Shown here one piece after another: positions 24,397 through 38,227 of a stretch of 64,000 nt of DNA. Numbering within the stretch: position 1 is the stretch's first letter; the number at the start of each line of letters is the position of its first letter. This DNA comes from Cristatella mucedo (taxonomy: Eukaryota; Bryozoa; Phylactolaemata; Cristatellidae), in the NCBI GenBank assembly GCA_009760855.2, contig WPIO01000133.1, forward strand, positions 529,501 to 593,500, in the 5' to 3' direction. The notes below the pieces were generated by a model. The model saw only the letters and a list, made by a program, of their open reading frames with translations, had not been told where the DNA came from and did no database searches. The translations under genes and the position numbers were made by a program.

Positions 24397-24776
24397 TCTC
24401 TCTCCCTCTCCTCTCTCTCTTCTCTCTCTATCTCTTCTCTCTCTCCTCTCTCTCTCTCCCCTCTCTCGCTCCCCTCTCTCTCTCCTCTCTCTCTTCTCTC
24501 TCTCCTCTCTCTCTCTCTTCTCTCTCTCCTCTCTCTCTCTCCCCTCTCTCGCTCCCCTCTCTCTCTCTCTTTCCTCTCTCTCTTCTCTCTATTCTCTCTC
24601 CCTCTTCTCTCTCTCTTCTCTCTCTCCTCTCTCTCTCTCTTTCCTCTCTCTGTGTCTCTCTCTCTTTTTCTCTCTCTCCTCTCTCTCTCCTCTCTCTTCT
24701 CTCTCTCTCTCCTCACTCTCTCTCCCTCCTCTCTCTCTCTCTTTGTGTCTCTCTCTCCCCTCTCTCTCTCTGCTCT

Positions 24777-24811
<35 letters not shown>

Positions 24812-24927
24812 CCTCTGTCTCTCCTCACTCTCCCTCTCCTCCCTCTCCCTCTTCTCTCTCTCTCTCCCTCTCCTCTCTCTCCTCTCTCTCCTCTCTCTCT
24901 CTTCTCTCTCTCCCCTCTCTTTTTTAA
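24327..24927. repeat. 600 bp CT-rich polypyrimidine tract
   Basis: Begins as pure CT and becomes irregular CTCTCTCCTCT/CTCTTCT variants. Only rare G or A bases break the pyrimidine strand. The Ser-Leu frames across it are artefacts. Confidence 0.97.
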
Positions 24928-26464
24928 CGCTGCTGCTCGCAAGCCCGCAAGTGTCTGGTGTAAGCGTTTATTTAAAATGCAAATGACGTATCTATTCGCG
25001 CTTCGGACAGCACAGGCCACGTCAGGCGAAGGGCTGCGGCATGTACCGGGTTCCTTTCCTCGGAGATGTCGCAGTCGAAGTGTCGCAACCGTGTCAATTT
25101 CCTGTTCTTTATTTCTCATCCATTTCCGGATGGAGCGTTCGTTATTTGCTCCGCTGTTTGCCAGCTCTGGCGTTAGTTGCCGCGTTCGTACTGCGAGCAG
25201 AAATGTCTCCTTTGTCTTACCATCCACTAAGCCGGCTTCAGCGAAGCGAGACCGGGCTGCGTATCGAGCTGCGTATCGACGCGAGCGCCCGTTCGCTTAG
25301 AACGTATCATAATGCGCGGATTCGCGGATGGAGATCACTTTCGCTGACAATACGGAGGTCGATCTTGACCCGGTCAACTCGGTCTACGAAATTTACCTCA
25401 ATAATTTGCTAGCTAGTTTGCGTTTCTACAGGCGTGCGGAATGCCGAAGGCTCGGCGGAGGAGGTGTAATCTGTCGCTTACCAAGCGGCGTAGCCTACTG
25501 CCGAATGCGATTCGCCGCGCGTCTAGGCGCGGTGAGAGGTGGCCACAAGAAAAAGCGTTTCTGGCGTCAGCTTAGTTACCGTTAATAAGGGGTCGTGAAC
25601 TCGTGACGTGAATTGGAAAAAGAGATACCCACACGAATAAAGGATTTTGCTGAACTTTATTCTCAAGCGCACGCAATTGCGCTGCGCGCGTTTAGTTCAG
25701 TTTTATCCTCACATTCCTAGCCGGCGCGCTCACTGGGGAATTACGTCCCCTGCGCACTTGGGCTACCTGCGTCTCTAGTGAAGAATGACCCAAATAGATG
25801 GACGGGTCCAAGCAACCGGAACCTAAACCCCGACCGGAGAACTAGGATTACGCCTTCACCTTCGCCAAGGCTGGAATACCTCGGACCCTAACTCCTGACC
25901 GGAGAACTAGGGCTCCACTTCCACTTTCGCAAAGGCGGGAATACTGGGAGCCGTTTCGACTACGAAGAAATACCTCCTCTCCACTGCACCGGACTACTCC
26001 CAGTTCCCAGCGGCAAATCCCTACGCCGGACCACGCTAGCGCGAACATAAAAAAGACACAAAACGAGACGAGCCATGGGCGCTATGCAACCGTATTCGGT
26101 GGCTTCCTCCGACTTCTCCTGGCGCTGACTCGCACTGTCCCATCGATGGTCGACGTACAGACCGTCCGTCCTCCTTGCTCGCTTTAAGGAAAAAAAAGCG
26201 AGTTCCGGAAAATCCGGCATCGGCGGACTGGTACGGAGCCGAAGACAAAGGAGAGCGAGCGTCGCTCTACTTTTATAAATAACCAGCTGCCGGGACGATG
26301 CGGCCAGAACGTAGTGGTATTGGGGCCGTTACCATGAGGAATTTATACCGTTGCTCGACCAACGGATGGGCAACCCCGTCCAGCTTGAATGCCGAAAATG
26401 TTCCAGACGCTTTTTTTTGGACGAGTTCTGGCCAAGATTTGCAGGCCAACCGACATTAATCACG
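24928..26464. other. No gene recognised; short internal duplication
   Basis: A GACCGGAGAACTAGG unit with flanking homology occurs twice, at about 25832 and 25898. A plus-strand frame from 25328 begins MEITFADNTEVDLDPVNS and reads protein-like for about 30 residues, but I do not recognise it. A TATAAATA lies at 26273. Confidence 0.35.
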
Positions 26465-27166
26465 ACATCAGATCAATGCTTGCTGGCCTACCGGCATGTG
26501 CGATCAGGCGATCGCAGCTGCTGCAAAACTCCGCAGCTCGGCTTGTCTTTCGTGAGCGTCGCAGTTGCCACATCACACCACTTCTCACCGACCTGCACTG
26601 GCTAACAGTCAAGCAAAATCGGATTGACTTCAACGTTTTGTCGCTCACTTTTAGGTCACTTCATTCTTTGGCTCCAGCCTATCTCTCCGATCTACTCCCC
26701 CACCAGGCCAAGCATCGTACCACCCGCTTTTCGGAATTCAACAGCTTACCAATACCTCGTACAAACCTCAAATCCTTTGGAGACCGTGCATTTAGTTTGT
26801 ATGCTCGCGAAGCCTGGAACTCCCTCCCGACTTGCGTCACAACATCCCCTGACTTGACCACATTTAAAAGGAACCTAAAAACACACCTATTTAGGACAGC
26901 ATTCAGTGGGTCTCTGTGATTCGTCCTTGATGTGCTTATGCGTGCTGACACTGTGTATGCTGCCACTTACCACACTTGCATGCTGCCCTGTGCATGTCAC
27001 CCCTAACCATGTTATTCATGTTGTTTGTTTATCAAGCATGATATTATTCACAATTTAATTGCGTTTCCCTTTGCAGCAAATGTAAAGCGCCTAGAAAGAG
27101 ATTGATTTCTCTGAGGGCGCTTTATCAAGTGCATTATTATTATCATTATTATTATCAACATTACAT
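26465..27166 (+). mobile_element. LINE-A copy: ORF2 C terminus, 3' UTR and tail
   Basis: One open frame covers QLLQNSAARLVFRERRSCH, ITPLLTDLHWL and DRAFSLYAREAWNSLP, and ends at FRTAFSGSL at 26919. The 3' UTR follows with the terminal hairpin at about 27085-27121 and an ATT tail. Truncated at the 5' end; no RT core. Confidence 0.92.
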
Positions 27167-27690
27167 CTATCCGCATCTGTCGCTATCTCACCTATCACAT
27201 CTTCACTATCCGTTCCAGCGGATAGCAGACCAATTCCACTTGCCGAATGAATTGACACATCCGGTCCAAGAGCTTCCGGCACGCGCTTACGCCCTTCCTA
27301 TATCACCACATTGCTGCTCCACTTTGGCTCACTGCTCGAGAACAAAGATGTTTTTCCCGCCGTGCAGTTCTTGTGCGCCCTCGAATTGAGCCAGACGGAG
27401 CTGCGCTACAGACGCGGAGCACCTCTGTCCTCGATCGACGCCGTGCGAATGCGGTGAGGCTCGGTCTAAGACCTTGCGGGTCAGCTGTCGGATCGTGTAG
27501 GTCAGCTGATCGCTCTCTTTATCGCCGCCGATCGCAGAGAGCTGTGCGGGTACTTGTCGAACTCTGCTGGGCAGCGCGAATTTTGGCGATGATTTAGCGC
27601 GGTTCACAGCCCTTCAAGAGTTTCCTTAAACGGGCTGCGGCAGCTGTCCGTCTCGATAGACAACGGCTCGATGCGAATACGGCTCCTCTC
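27167..27690. other. No gene recognised
   Basis: Flanks the CpG-rich island; no recognisable coding domain. Confidence 0.4.
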
Positions 27691-28671
27691 TCGCCGACAT
27701 TTTAATGCCGCTCGTGCGTCGCTGCCGAACAGGCTCCAGCCGTCCACCATATTTCCGGAATCGCGGCGCTCAGCGTCTCGCGCGTACGCGCGCGAAGGGA
27801 CGGGGACGACGCGGAGGCGACCGTCTCTCGTCCGCCGCCGACTCGACGTCGAGAAGCGCTCCGTCGCGTCGCTGGGTCCCGCCGCCCCCCCCCCCCCCCG
27901 ATAGAGCGGGCGGCACAGGCGCGCGCGGCCGCGAAGCGAAGAGATAGCGGCCGCCGCCGCTCGATAGCTCGCGCGGGCGCAACGAAGCGGCGGAGCGTCG
28001 GCATTGTGCAGAATCGGGTCAGCTCGCTCCGAAAACCGCTTTCTGGCGGCGCCGCTTACGCGAGCGCCAAACGGCGACCGTCGCCGCCGTTATCGAACGC
28101 TGATCGACTGGCTTCCGCCGCCGCCGCCGCCTAACATCGACGGCTCTTCGGCAGCTCGCGTGGAGGGCGCGAGCGAAAATCCGAGCCCGCGCGAGCGCCC
28201 GAAAACTCGATCGAGTCGCCGTCCTTCTCCGAGCGCCGAGCCGCTAGGAGACGCCACAGCGACAGCCCCGCCCCCACCCGCTCTCGCCCACTCGCAAGCC
28301 ACTCGGTTGACCTCCTCCCAGTGTTTGAGCTCCGCGCTCGCCGCGCGGAGCGCCAAGCGCGAGCTCCTTGAGAGGAGCGTAGACGTCGTCGACAAGCGCT
28401 CGCGCGAGCCGATCGATAGCGCCCTAGCAACCGCGGCGGTCGCACTCCGTCGGAGGCGGAGCCCGCATTTCGCGCGCGCGTCGCTGGCGGCGGCAGCGCG
28501 CGCCCGCCAGGCGCATTCTCGGGCGCAACGCTCGCCGCGCTGACGCTAACCCGCCGCGCCCTCTCCTCGACGGCTGCCGGTAGAGACGGGGGAGAGAGAG
28601 GCGGACGGCGTTCCGCACCGCCGGTCGCGTCGCGCGCGAGGCGTTATGCTCTCGCGGGCCGACGCCCGACG
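27691..28671 (+). promoter_or_regulatory. CpG-rich island upstream of the tau-like gene
   Basis: Very dense in CG dinucleotides, with a run of 15 C at 27885-27899. Probably the promoter and 5' UTR of the tau-like gene at 28672. Several long frames on both strands lack domains and are explained by high GC content. An upstream ATG at 28646 is out of frame with the main start and could lower translation. Confidence 0.6.
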
Positions 28672-29520
28672 ATGTCCGGCAGCGGCGGCAGCAGCGGAAG
28701 CGGCTGCGACGGCGGCCCTGGCGCGCATTGCTCCTGCTCGCACGACTCGCCGCTGGTCAGCGCGTGGAGGAAGCGGAAACTGCTCCTCGTGAAGCGGCTC
28801 GAACGCTACAGGCAGCACCAGCCCGCCGCCGCCGCCGCCCTTCCGCCGTCGGCCGCGCCCGGCAAAGTCGGACGGCTGCCGCCGCTGGCGACGGACCCAG
28901 CCGCCGCCGCAGCCTGCGGCGTAGGCGACGGCGCCGCGTCGGGCTCGGTCGCGCCGGCGGACGTGACGTTCTGGAACCCGATCCGAGCCGCTCTGCCCAA
29001 GGTCGGATCGCTGCAGAATGCTGGGCACGTGCCGGGCGGCGGCCGCGTGACCATCTACTCGGAATGGCCGTCGTGGACCGCTTCGTCCAAGGTAGGCTCG
29101 CTAGTCAACGCTCGGCACGTGCCGGGCGGCGGCGAACGCCGACACGGCCGCACCGTCGTCGCGAACCGACGGCGGAGCGGCGGCGCGACGTACGAGCGTA
29201 CGGTGGAGCTGAGCGGCGGCGGCAGTGTGACCATGCAGACTGCCAGCCTGGCGGCGGTGAAGGCCAAAGTGGGCTCGCTGGACAACTGGGACCACCGGCC
29301 CGGCGGCGGACACGTGGTCGTCTTCGACAAAGCGCCGCACTGGACTTCGCAGGCCAAAGTGGACTCGCTCTCCAATATTGGCCACGTGCCGACGGCAAAC
29401 TTCATTATTAGCGCGCAGTACCTATCGCCTCTGCGAAAAAGGCTTCGGCTGATGAAAGAGAGACTCGTCTGGACGCGCGGTCAGCGACTGTCGCCAATTC
29501 CCGCTGACGTCACTCTCTGA
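28672..29520 (+). CDS. Tau/MAP2/MAP4-family microtubule-binding protein
   Basis: Encodes 282 residues. The C-terminal half has repeats of the tau class (KxGSxxNxxHxPGGG). The clear ones start at K110 (SLQNAGHVPGGG), K140 (SLVNARHVPGGG) and K199 (SLDNWDHRPGGG). A last one starts at K229 (KVDSLSNIGHVP) and lacks GGG. The PGGG positions 121, 151, 181 (as SGGG), 210 and 240 (as PTAN) are about 30 residues apart, so there were probably five repeats, two now degenerate. Such repeats bind along microtubules, and the KxGS serines (S113, S143, S202) are the usual MARK/PAR-1 targets. The N terminus is Gly/Ser-rich, then basic at 32-49 (RKRKLLLVKRLERYR), then Ala/Pro-rich. All repeats lie in one exon with no intron. 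The residues after 240 resemble no tau tail I know and could be intron read-through. The start at 28672 is the first ATG of this long frame. Confidence 0.85.
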   Translation: MSGSGGSSGSGCDGGPGAHCSCSHDSPLVSAWRKRKLLLVKRLERYRQHQPAAAAALPPSAAPGKVGRLPPLATDPAAAAACGVGDGAASGSVAPADVTFWNPIRAALPKVGSLQNAGHVPGGGRVTIYSEWPSWTASSKVGSLVNARHVPGGGERRHGRTVVANRRRSGGATYERTVELSGGGSVTMQTASLAAVKAKVGSLDNWDHRPGGGHVVVFDKAPHWTSQAKVDSLSNIGHVPTANFIISAQYLSPLRKRLRLMKERLVWTRGQRLSPIPADVTL

Positions 29521-29740
29521 GACCGCAACGGCTAAAAAGAAACTATAAATGTTCGCTGTACGTTCCGCAGTCGGTCTGATTTTTGCTGCGCATTCGCCCT
29601 TTCGGATGCCTCACGAGGCTGGCTTGCGCGCGCGAGCGAGCACACACATACGCGAGCATGCACATTAATGCTCGCTCATCCTCAGTCTTTGAGACTCGTC
29701 TACTTGCACTCTCGCTTGATCGTTCTCCCTTTCTTATTCT

Positions 29741-30128
<388 letters not shown>

Positions 30129-30140
<12 letters not shown>

Positions 30141-30188
30141 GGATGAGCGAGCATGCACATTATTGCTCGCTCATCCTCAGTCTTTGAG
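30129..30188. repeat. Perfect inverted repeat, 25 bp arms
   Basis: Left arm 30129-30153 and right arm 30164-30188 are exact reverse complements around a 10-base loop. The right arm belongs to a direct repeat of 29669 onward, offset 495 bp; the left arm looks like a fold-back copy of it. Confidence 0.95.
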
Positions 30189-30230
30189 ACTCGTCTACTT
30201 GCACTCTCGCTTGATCGTTCTCCCTTTCTT

Positions 30231-31844
<1,614 letters not shown>

Positions 31845-31860
31845 ATCTGAGTGAGTTCTC

Positions 31861-31898
<38 letters not shown>

Positions 31899-31914
31899 GA
31901 GAACTCACTCAGAT
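31845..31914. repeat. Perfect 70 bp palindrome with AT core
   Basis: Unique arms (ATCTGAGTGAGTTCTC and its reverse complement) flank ATATAATAT and a TA core. It is self-complementary end to end with no spacer. Another TA-rich stretch follows at 31920-32000. Confidence 0.96.
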
Positions 31915-32000
31915 TGTATACGTATATATATATATATATATATGTATATTCAGTATATACATATATATAATATATAATACATATATTATATATATTATAG

Positions 32001-32584
32001 TATTGTGGTAAATTAAAGCATCTCAAGTGATGGTATGCCATCAGTAGTTACCAATGGCAAGTCCTTTTTCAAACAGTTGCATCCTTCATAGAAACCTTGA
32101 GCTGAAATGTAGGAGAAGTCAAGGCCGAATTTCAGGTAATCTCCAATTACATTTCCTCTTTGCCTCTTCTGTCCAAGTAGGACTAGTATTAATAGGCTAT
32201 TCGTAAGCTCTAGGGATCATCCTATTCTCTACTCGCCTGGCCGCCGCCTCAAGCCGATGTGTAATCGGGCTTTTGGCTATCTCCCTAAACTTCTTTGGAA
32301 TGAGCCATTTGAGCGATGGCCGGTTCGCTTACTCTTAAAACGGACCGCGTACGGCTTAATACATGGGTGTGGGCGTGACTTTATATTTTTGGTAGCGAAG
32401 ACTGACGAAAAGCAATAAAATGCTCACAAAACAAGATGTAATAATGCTGTAACTCCGTTAGAAAGACCATTCTTACGCAAGTAAAATAAAACAGAAAAAG
32501 ATGTAACGCGTATACCGGCGGCAGAAGCAAAAACGCAAAATGTGCATCGAGTAGAGTTTATTTTTTCGTCGCTTCAGTACCTAC
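32001..32584. other. No gene recognised
   Basis: No coding domain or recurring repeat recognised. Confidence 0.4.
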
Positions 32585-32990
32585 AGGTCACAGAACTAAT
32601 GCATGACTCAGCTCTCCCTGCCGTGTCGACTTCGCAATTCACTTCTTGCCGGTCTTCCGGTCTGTGCAGTAATGCGCACACAGTTATCACAAAATCGGCA
32701 GCCATCAGGTCTGTCTCTCGCGAGTGTCGCAGTTGTCGCATCGCAGCACTTCTCGTTGACCTATACTGTCTCATCAGTCAAGCAGCGTATGGGCTTCATG
32801 ATATTTATCACCCACTTTTAGGTCCCTTCATTCTCTTGCTCCAGCTTACCTATTAGAACTACTTCTCAATCAGGCTCGGCACCGTACCGCCCGTGCTCTT
32901 CTGAGTCGTATAACAATCCTTGATCCCTAGTAAACTTGGTCTCGCGCTGCCGACTACAGCGGTCTCGACCAACAAAACGACTGTCTGTTC
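32585..32990 (+). mobile_element. LINE-A C-terminal fragment, diverged
   Basis: Frames shift between LRNSLLAGLPVCAVM, a CRSCRIAALLVDLYCL segment and a LLGPFILLLQLTY segment, each matching the order in intact LINE-A copies. No tail is visible. Confidence 0.75.
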
Positions 32991-34599
32991 CAAGATGTCC
33001 GTTACGGAACTCAGGCATCTAATTTTTGATGTCCACGATGTAGCAGACTACTATTGGCACAAAGAGCTGAACCATTAATTAAAGCAGCGCCGACCTGTCG
33101 GACTCATATCGTTCCACGTTTGTTTACATTCACTGGGTTGAAGAATGACGCAGCGACACGCTATGTTTACCCTCGGTGACGGACCAACCGCAGAGCTATT
33201 GTGCGATTCTGTTTCGAGATTCAGATACCGGCAGTGTCTCTCTTGTTTGCCCAGCCACGAAGCTAATGGGTAGCTGCTGCAACCCAGCTAAGCAAAACAG
33301 TTCTGTTTTTGAGCTACTAGCCAAGCTTCGTGGCTCGTGCAAGCGACAATAGAGGATATCTGCTCTTCTTGAAAGTTCGATCAAGTTGGCGCAAACAACC
33401 TGCAGAACTCCACAATAAAGCAGCCTTGAAGCACCGCAGCTTCGCTTGGTTTTTCTTTTGCTGTTACATTATCGTTTGTCGTAGAATAAAACAGTCTCGA
33501 ATCAATGAAGTGCTCGGTTTCATGTTTCTGCTATTGTATCGTTCGTCAGAGTGATTTGATGCATTCAACAGCAACTAATAACCTGCACTGCCCGAGCTTT
33601 CAGCGCAGTCACAAGTCAGGTCAAGATCGAATTGCTCTACATTGCCGCCGCACACGAACGGAGCAACGCTATTTTGATTGAGAGTCACTTGCCAAATTTT
33701 ACTCTGTGAAGTGGCTGATTTGAGCTCTATGTTTGCTCACACTGCTGTCTTTTGTCCGCTATATCGATAAACGGTAGGTGCTTGTAGAACTCTGTGGCGG
33801 AAGTGCCAGCGGAAGAACTAGCACTGACGGATCTCTGTTCGTGACGGTGTGAAATCTGAGAAACATGAGCTTTTTTACTTCAATCCCTGTGAACTCAGCA
33901 GAACAATGCACGATTCAGATCGTCGATGGCTTACCAGGAGCCTCGACCTCGACCTTGGTCACTTGGCTACTCTTCGAACCGAGCAGTAGCGTAGCAGACG
34001 ACTAGATGGTGACAGCCCAAAACGGCAATTCCTGATGGTCATAACGCAGTCGTGTGCGTTGAGTCAGATGACCTTGAAATCAACACTGCGGTACATCTAA
34101 AATATTTCATTTCCAAACCCTTTTTAGCAGTTATTTTCCTCTGTCTTTAGAGTAAATACGTTTTGATTTTCTCTCCTTTGCTGTTCTGTGAGACTAAATG
34201 CTAACCACAGGACGAACATGTGTCATTCTCATAATCAGAAATGGCTTAATTTCAAGTTAATTACTGTGCTGGTCACAAAAGCCGGGTTTTTTAGTCAGGC
34301 GTCAGGCTGAATTTAGGAATATTTTGCATATTTTTAATTGCCGTGTTTATTGCGAGCGTGATTGTTCTGAGTCTAGTACCAATTTGTAGCAGAACATTGC
34401 GGACATAGTAGAGGAAATTATAAGAATCGTTAGGCTGCGATATAGAACGGATCTACCACTGCTTATCTGGGCGACTTCGATTCCGATTAAGAGGATCCTT
34501 GCAGCACCAGTGCCGGCATTCGGTGAAGCGTCTATCGGTAAATCCGGCAACCGGATGTGTTTGATTTATGTTTGGGAAGCCGGAGTTGACAATTTTACG
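32991..34599. other. No gene recognised; imperfect hairpin at 33254-33334
   Basis: GCCACGAAGCT at 33254 and AGCTTCGTGGC at 33324 are inverted, with partial complementarity between them. No gene recognised. Confidence 0.4.
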
Positions 34600-34920
34600 C
34601 CTTCACGTCAGTTACGTCATCCTCTGACTTGACCGCATTTAAAAAGAAACTAAAACGCACCTATTTACGACAACATTTAGTGGGTCCCTGTGATTCGTTC
34701 TTTATGTGCTTATGTGTGCTGACACTGTGAATGCTGCCACTAATCACACTTGCATGCTGACCCTGTGCATGTCACCCCTAACCATGGTATTCTTGTTGTT
34801 AATTGAGCACGCTACTACTAACCATTCAATCATGCGTCCTTTGCAGCATATGTCAAGCGCCTAAAAAGAGATTGAGTTCTCTGAGGGCGCTTTATCAAGT
34901 GTATTATTGTTATTATTATC
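34600..34920 (+). mobile_element. LINE-A 3' end with ATT tail
   Basis: Begins within the SSDLTAFKKKLK-like coding end, then the complete 3' UTR and terminal hairpin (AAGCGCC...GGCGCTTT at about 34854-34893) and an ATT tail. Confidence 0.9.
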
Positions 34921-36639
34921 ATGCGAGATTTTGGTGATGGCTTCCACTAACGTCCGTGATATTGGCCACGTATCTTAGCCAAGGCGTTATGCAAATGTTT
35001 TATTAATATTATGACCCGCAGTGCGATGAGCAAAGTGGCTGTGCTGCTGATGGCGTCTGCAATTGGAGTCCATTGACAGTCATCGTTACGTGGCCGATCG
35101 GCACCGTGCTTTGGTCGTGTTCATTGCGGCGACAGTGCTTTATGTCGCATGCCTACATGCTGCGGTGCCATAAAAAGGCTGCTTGTTCATCTCATTGTTT
35201 CTGCAATTGACGACTCTTGCGTTGTTGTCTACCCGAGGGAAACTCTTTTTTTCTGTTTGTCATGATGTCCACGTGACATCTTTCACTGATTTGTTAAAGA
35301 GATTTGAACCATGAGTGTACGATGCTGCGACCTTTGTCCCCCAAACATATCCACGAGCATTTAGCGGTTATGACCGAGCTATTTTACTATATCGATGTTT
35401 CGAAGCAAATAGTTCAGAATTTCTATTCCGATTCGCATTCATTCAAATGTTCTTTACATTTTGAAATTCTGTCAGAGCGGGTGTGTGCTCAGGTAAGAGA
35501 TATTTTTAATGTTACCAATCATATCGCATAGACTGCCAACTGAATTTTAGGCAGACATGACTGGATTAGCCTCACTTTTTCGAAGTTCATTTCAAGGTAT
35601 AAGAATACTAAAGGCCCTCTAAACGCGTAGTGTTCGTCCTTCTGCGATGCATCGAATTGCTTCTGCCCTGCTTAAGTGTCACAATAAATGTGTCACTAGC
35701 CTCAATTAATGTCCCTATATCTTTCAAAAAGGCTGCTGTTTGTTAGGCCATGCATAGAAAATTCAATGCGAGACAAGAAGGGAACTTCCGTCCGGTCTTA
35801 CTATCGCCGCTCCGACGCAAAGACGTTGGAACAGCTAGTATCAGATCTGATAGATTCTTCTACCAAAAGCTCAGGTCTGGCAAGTAAGGTCAAGTCGAGA
35901 GCTTGCAATAATCTCTCTACGGAGTCAGCACTGTTTAGTGTATATGGTGAACTCAGAAATTCTGACGTGTACATGAAGTCCTTCAGTTAGTTGTGCTGGA
36001 TCTTTCGGCAGCGTTTGATACTAACAGTCACCGAATCCGTATTGACTGCCTGCAATCTTCCCTTGGAAACACTGGCATTACTCTGCGATGGTTTAGGTCC
36101 CGTGTTAGTTGAAGTTTCCAGAGACCATAAACAATAGGAATGCAGTGAGCCCTTTAAAATATTTAGAGAGAGAGCTGCGATCTGCTTATTTCGGCGAGCT
36201 TTTTATCGCCATGTACTCTCTCCCTCTTCGTATCGCTCGCCCTCTTGTCTGTGTAAATGCCCAGCTCTGTCTAGGCTAATGCAGATTACAGCCAGATGAC
36301 CCTGCGCTTTAATCTTTTCCTGACTTTCAGCGTCCCTCGGCTTAAGCTGGGCTTTCATTCCTATCACTAGCATGCACACTCGGCAGCAAGCCAACTGTTA
36401 CTCTGACGTTGTAATGACTAACCTTCAAAATGCGCTCGGCCGGTATACGTCCTGTAGCCGGTGCAAGATATCTAGGTGTCCTGTTCCGAATAACACGTGT
36501 CGCACGACGTCAACAATTAGCTCCGCCGTCAATTCTGCCTAGTTTCATGAAAGCCACGCTGCAGAAATTCTCACCAGCTTAGATAAAGATACCGCAGTAG
36601 AGCTGATCCGTGCTATCGTGATAGCAGAGTAAATCATAA
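34921..36639. other. No gene recognised
   Basis: Two plus-strand frames (35304-35531 and 35709-35990) look fairly free of composition bias but have no domain I recognise and no clear splice context. Confidence 0.35.
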
Positions 36640-37660
36640 TAAAAAGACATTTGTGTAACACTAACCCTAAGAGAACTAAATCTCTTTCTGGGCACTTTAC
36701 ACGTAGCGGAAAAGAGGAAGCATGTCCATTGGTTGGTGATAAAATGCCGACTGTCTGCACGCAGCCGCACACAAACAAGGGACACTGCGCACGGACCCTG
36801 CAGGTCCTGCGAGGATCAGGTAGTCATGGCATTCAGCTTTATTTCTTATTTCAGCCGTCGGTGGGGACGTCGTGACGTGAGACAACAGTCAGTTCTAAGC
36901 AAAAGGTTTGAGATTGGTTAGATGCTCACTTTATCGGCCTGAGTCAGACGAGTGAGACAAATGTTTCCTGGCCTGATTGGGAGGTAACTCCGATACGTGG
37001 ACAGGTCTACGATTATGAAAGGACCTGAAGTGAGTGACAAAACCTTAAGGTTTACTAGCTGCTTATCGGGCAGTCCGTGCAGGTCTGTGAGAAGTGGTAT
37101 GAAGCCGCAGTCAGGATGTTCACGACAGGTAAGCCTAGTTGCAGAGTTTTTGAGCAGTTGAAAGCGCCGTAGTGAACTGTCGGGATGACCTGAGAGCAGT
37201 GAGGTACAGAAATCAAGACGCAATGTCTACAGAAATCAAGACGCAATGTCACGAATACACGGTCCAGCTTGAATTTGGTAACCTTATCTAAGCAGGGCCA
37301 AATTTATTTTTGAAATGCTATGTGGCAGAAAGTAGCCAGCATTTACCATGGAGCAGATGCGGTCGTGTGCTACAAGTTCACATGGGAACAGGACAAACAG
37401 AATGATGGCAAGCAGATGCCACCAGAGGTCACGTGTTAGCATCACCAATTTCGAGGGCTGGGTTTTCTTATGTCCGTGTAAAACTAGGACTCCTCTTAAA
37501 TAGTAAGTTGGATTTGTTCGTTATTTGGCTTGAGAAAGTTTGCAGCCATTCGAGTGCGAATGTGAGCAATACATGTTGCGATGGATTTGAGAGAGCTTGA
37601 TGTGAGGTAACAAGGAGAGGGATAAAAGCACACGTACAGCTGTTTCTAAGCAGGGTTCAG
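36640..37660 (-). mobile_element. LINE-A copy, 3' half, frameshifted
   Basis: The minus strand carries a FNCSKTLQLGLPVV segment and RRFQLLKNSATRLTCREH. Upstream, the region 37455-37660 parallels 48885-49050 of the long copy (the stretch before the YADD motif). The 3' UTR part at 36650-36880 is diverged. Confidence 0.75.
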
Positions 37661-38227
37661 TAGCCCAGTGAGGCTGTAGTGTGAAACGGCCAGCTGTGGG
37701 GGGATCGCCGGGCTGGGCCAAGCCGACCCTTCGATGTGAGACCGCATGGGCGACGACGCCCACTAATCTGGACAATTGGAGAGCGAAGCTCGTTGGTCAA
37801 GACATGGAATCCGGCGCGAAGTGTTCTGGTCGCTCAGTATCCGCAAGTATCCAAAAGGATGGGTGACTTGGCGTTTCTCGACCACGCGGCCAGCCACGGA
37901 AGGTAACGAGGACTCCGACTGCCCGAGCCAAAAAGTTAAGCGCACTCGCTGTTGCTGCTCGCATATCCCGCGGTCCCAGCTCAGTACGCTGCTTGTAGGC
38001 GCCCTGGGCTGGGGTGCTCCACGAGCTGACGTCAAGCTGCCGGCTTGCGAGTCACCTGCTACGCAGACACTCGTACCTTTGACGTCGTCGTGGTCGGTAT
38101 TTCTTGGAGCAGCAGCGGCGGCCACCTTCAAGACTGCTTCGGTCCGTCTCGCGAGTTCCGTCTGCTTTCGTGAATTTTTTGTTTCCCGCCCTCTCTCCAT
38201 AGCCCACTGTACCTAGCGTCCCCAGAA
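37661..38227. other. Long overlapping open frames, unrecognised
   Basis: Frames of 146 residues (+, 37776-38216) and 145 residues (-, 37763-38200) overlap almost fully. At most one can be coding. Neither has a recognisable domain. Confidence 0.3.

Noticed and set aside
24218-25300. 360-residue Ser/Leu-rich open frame
   Set aside because: It runs through the CT tract; the repeat lacks stops in these frames. No domain.
27691-28543. Several long Arg/Pro-rich frames upstream of the tau-like gene
   Set aside because: High GC content removes stops in all frames; frames on both strands overlap and none has a domain.
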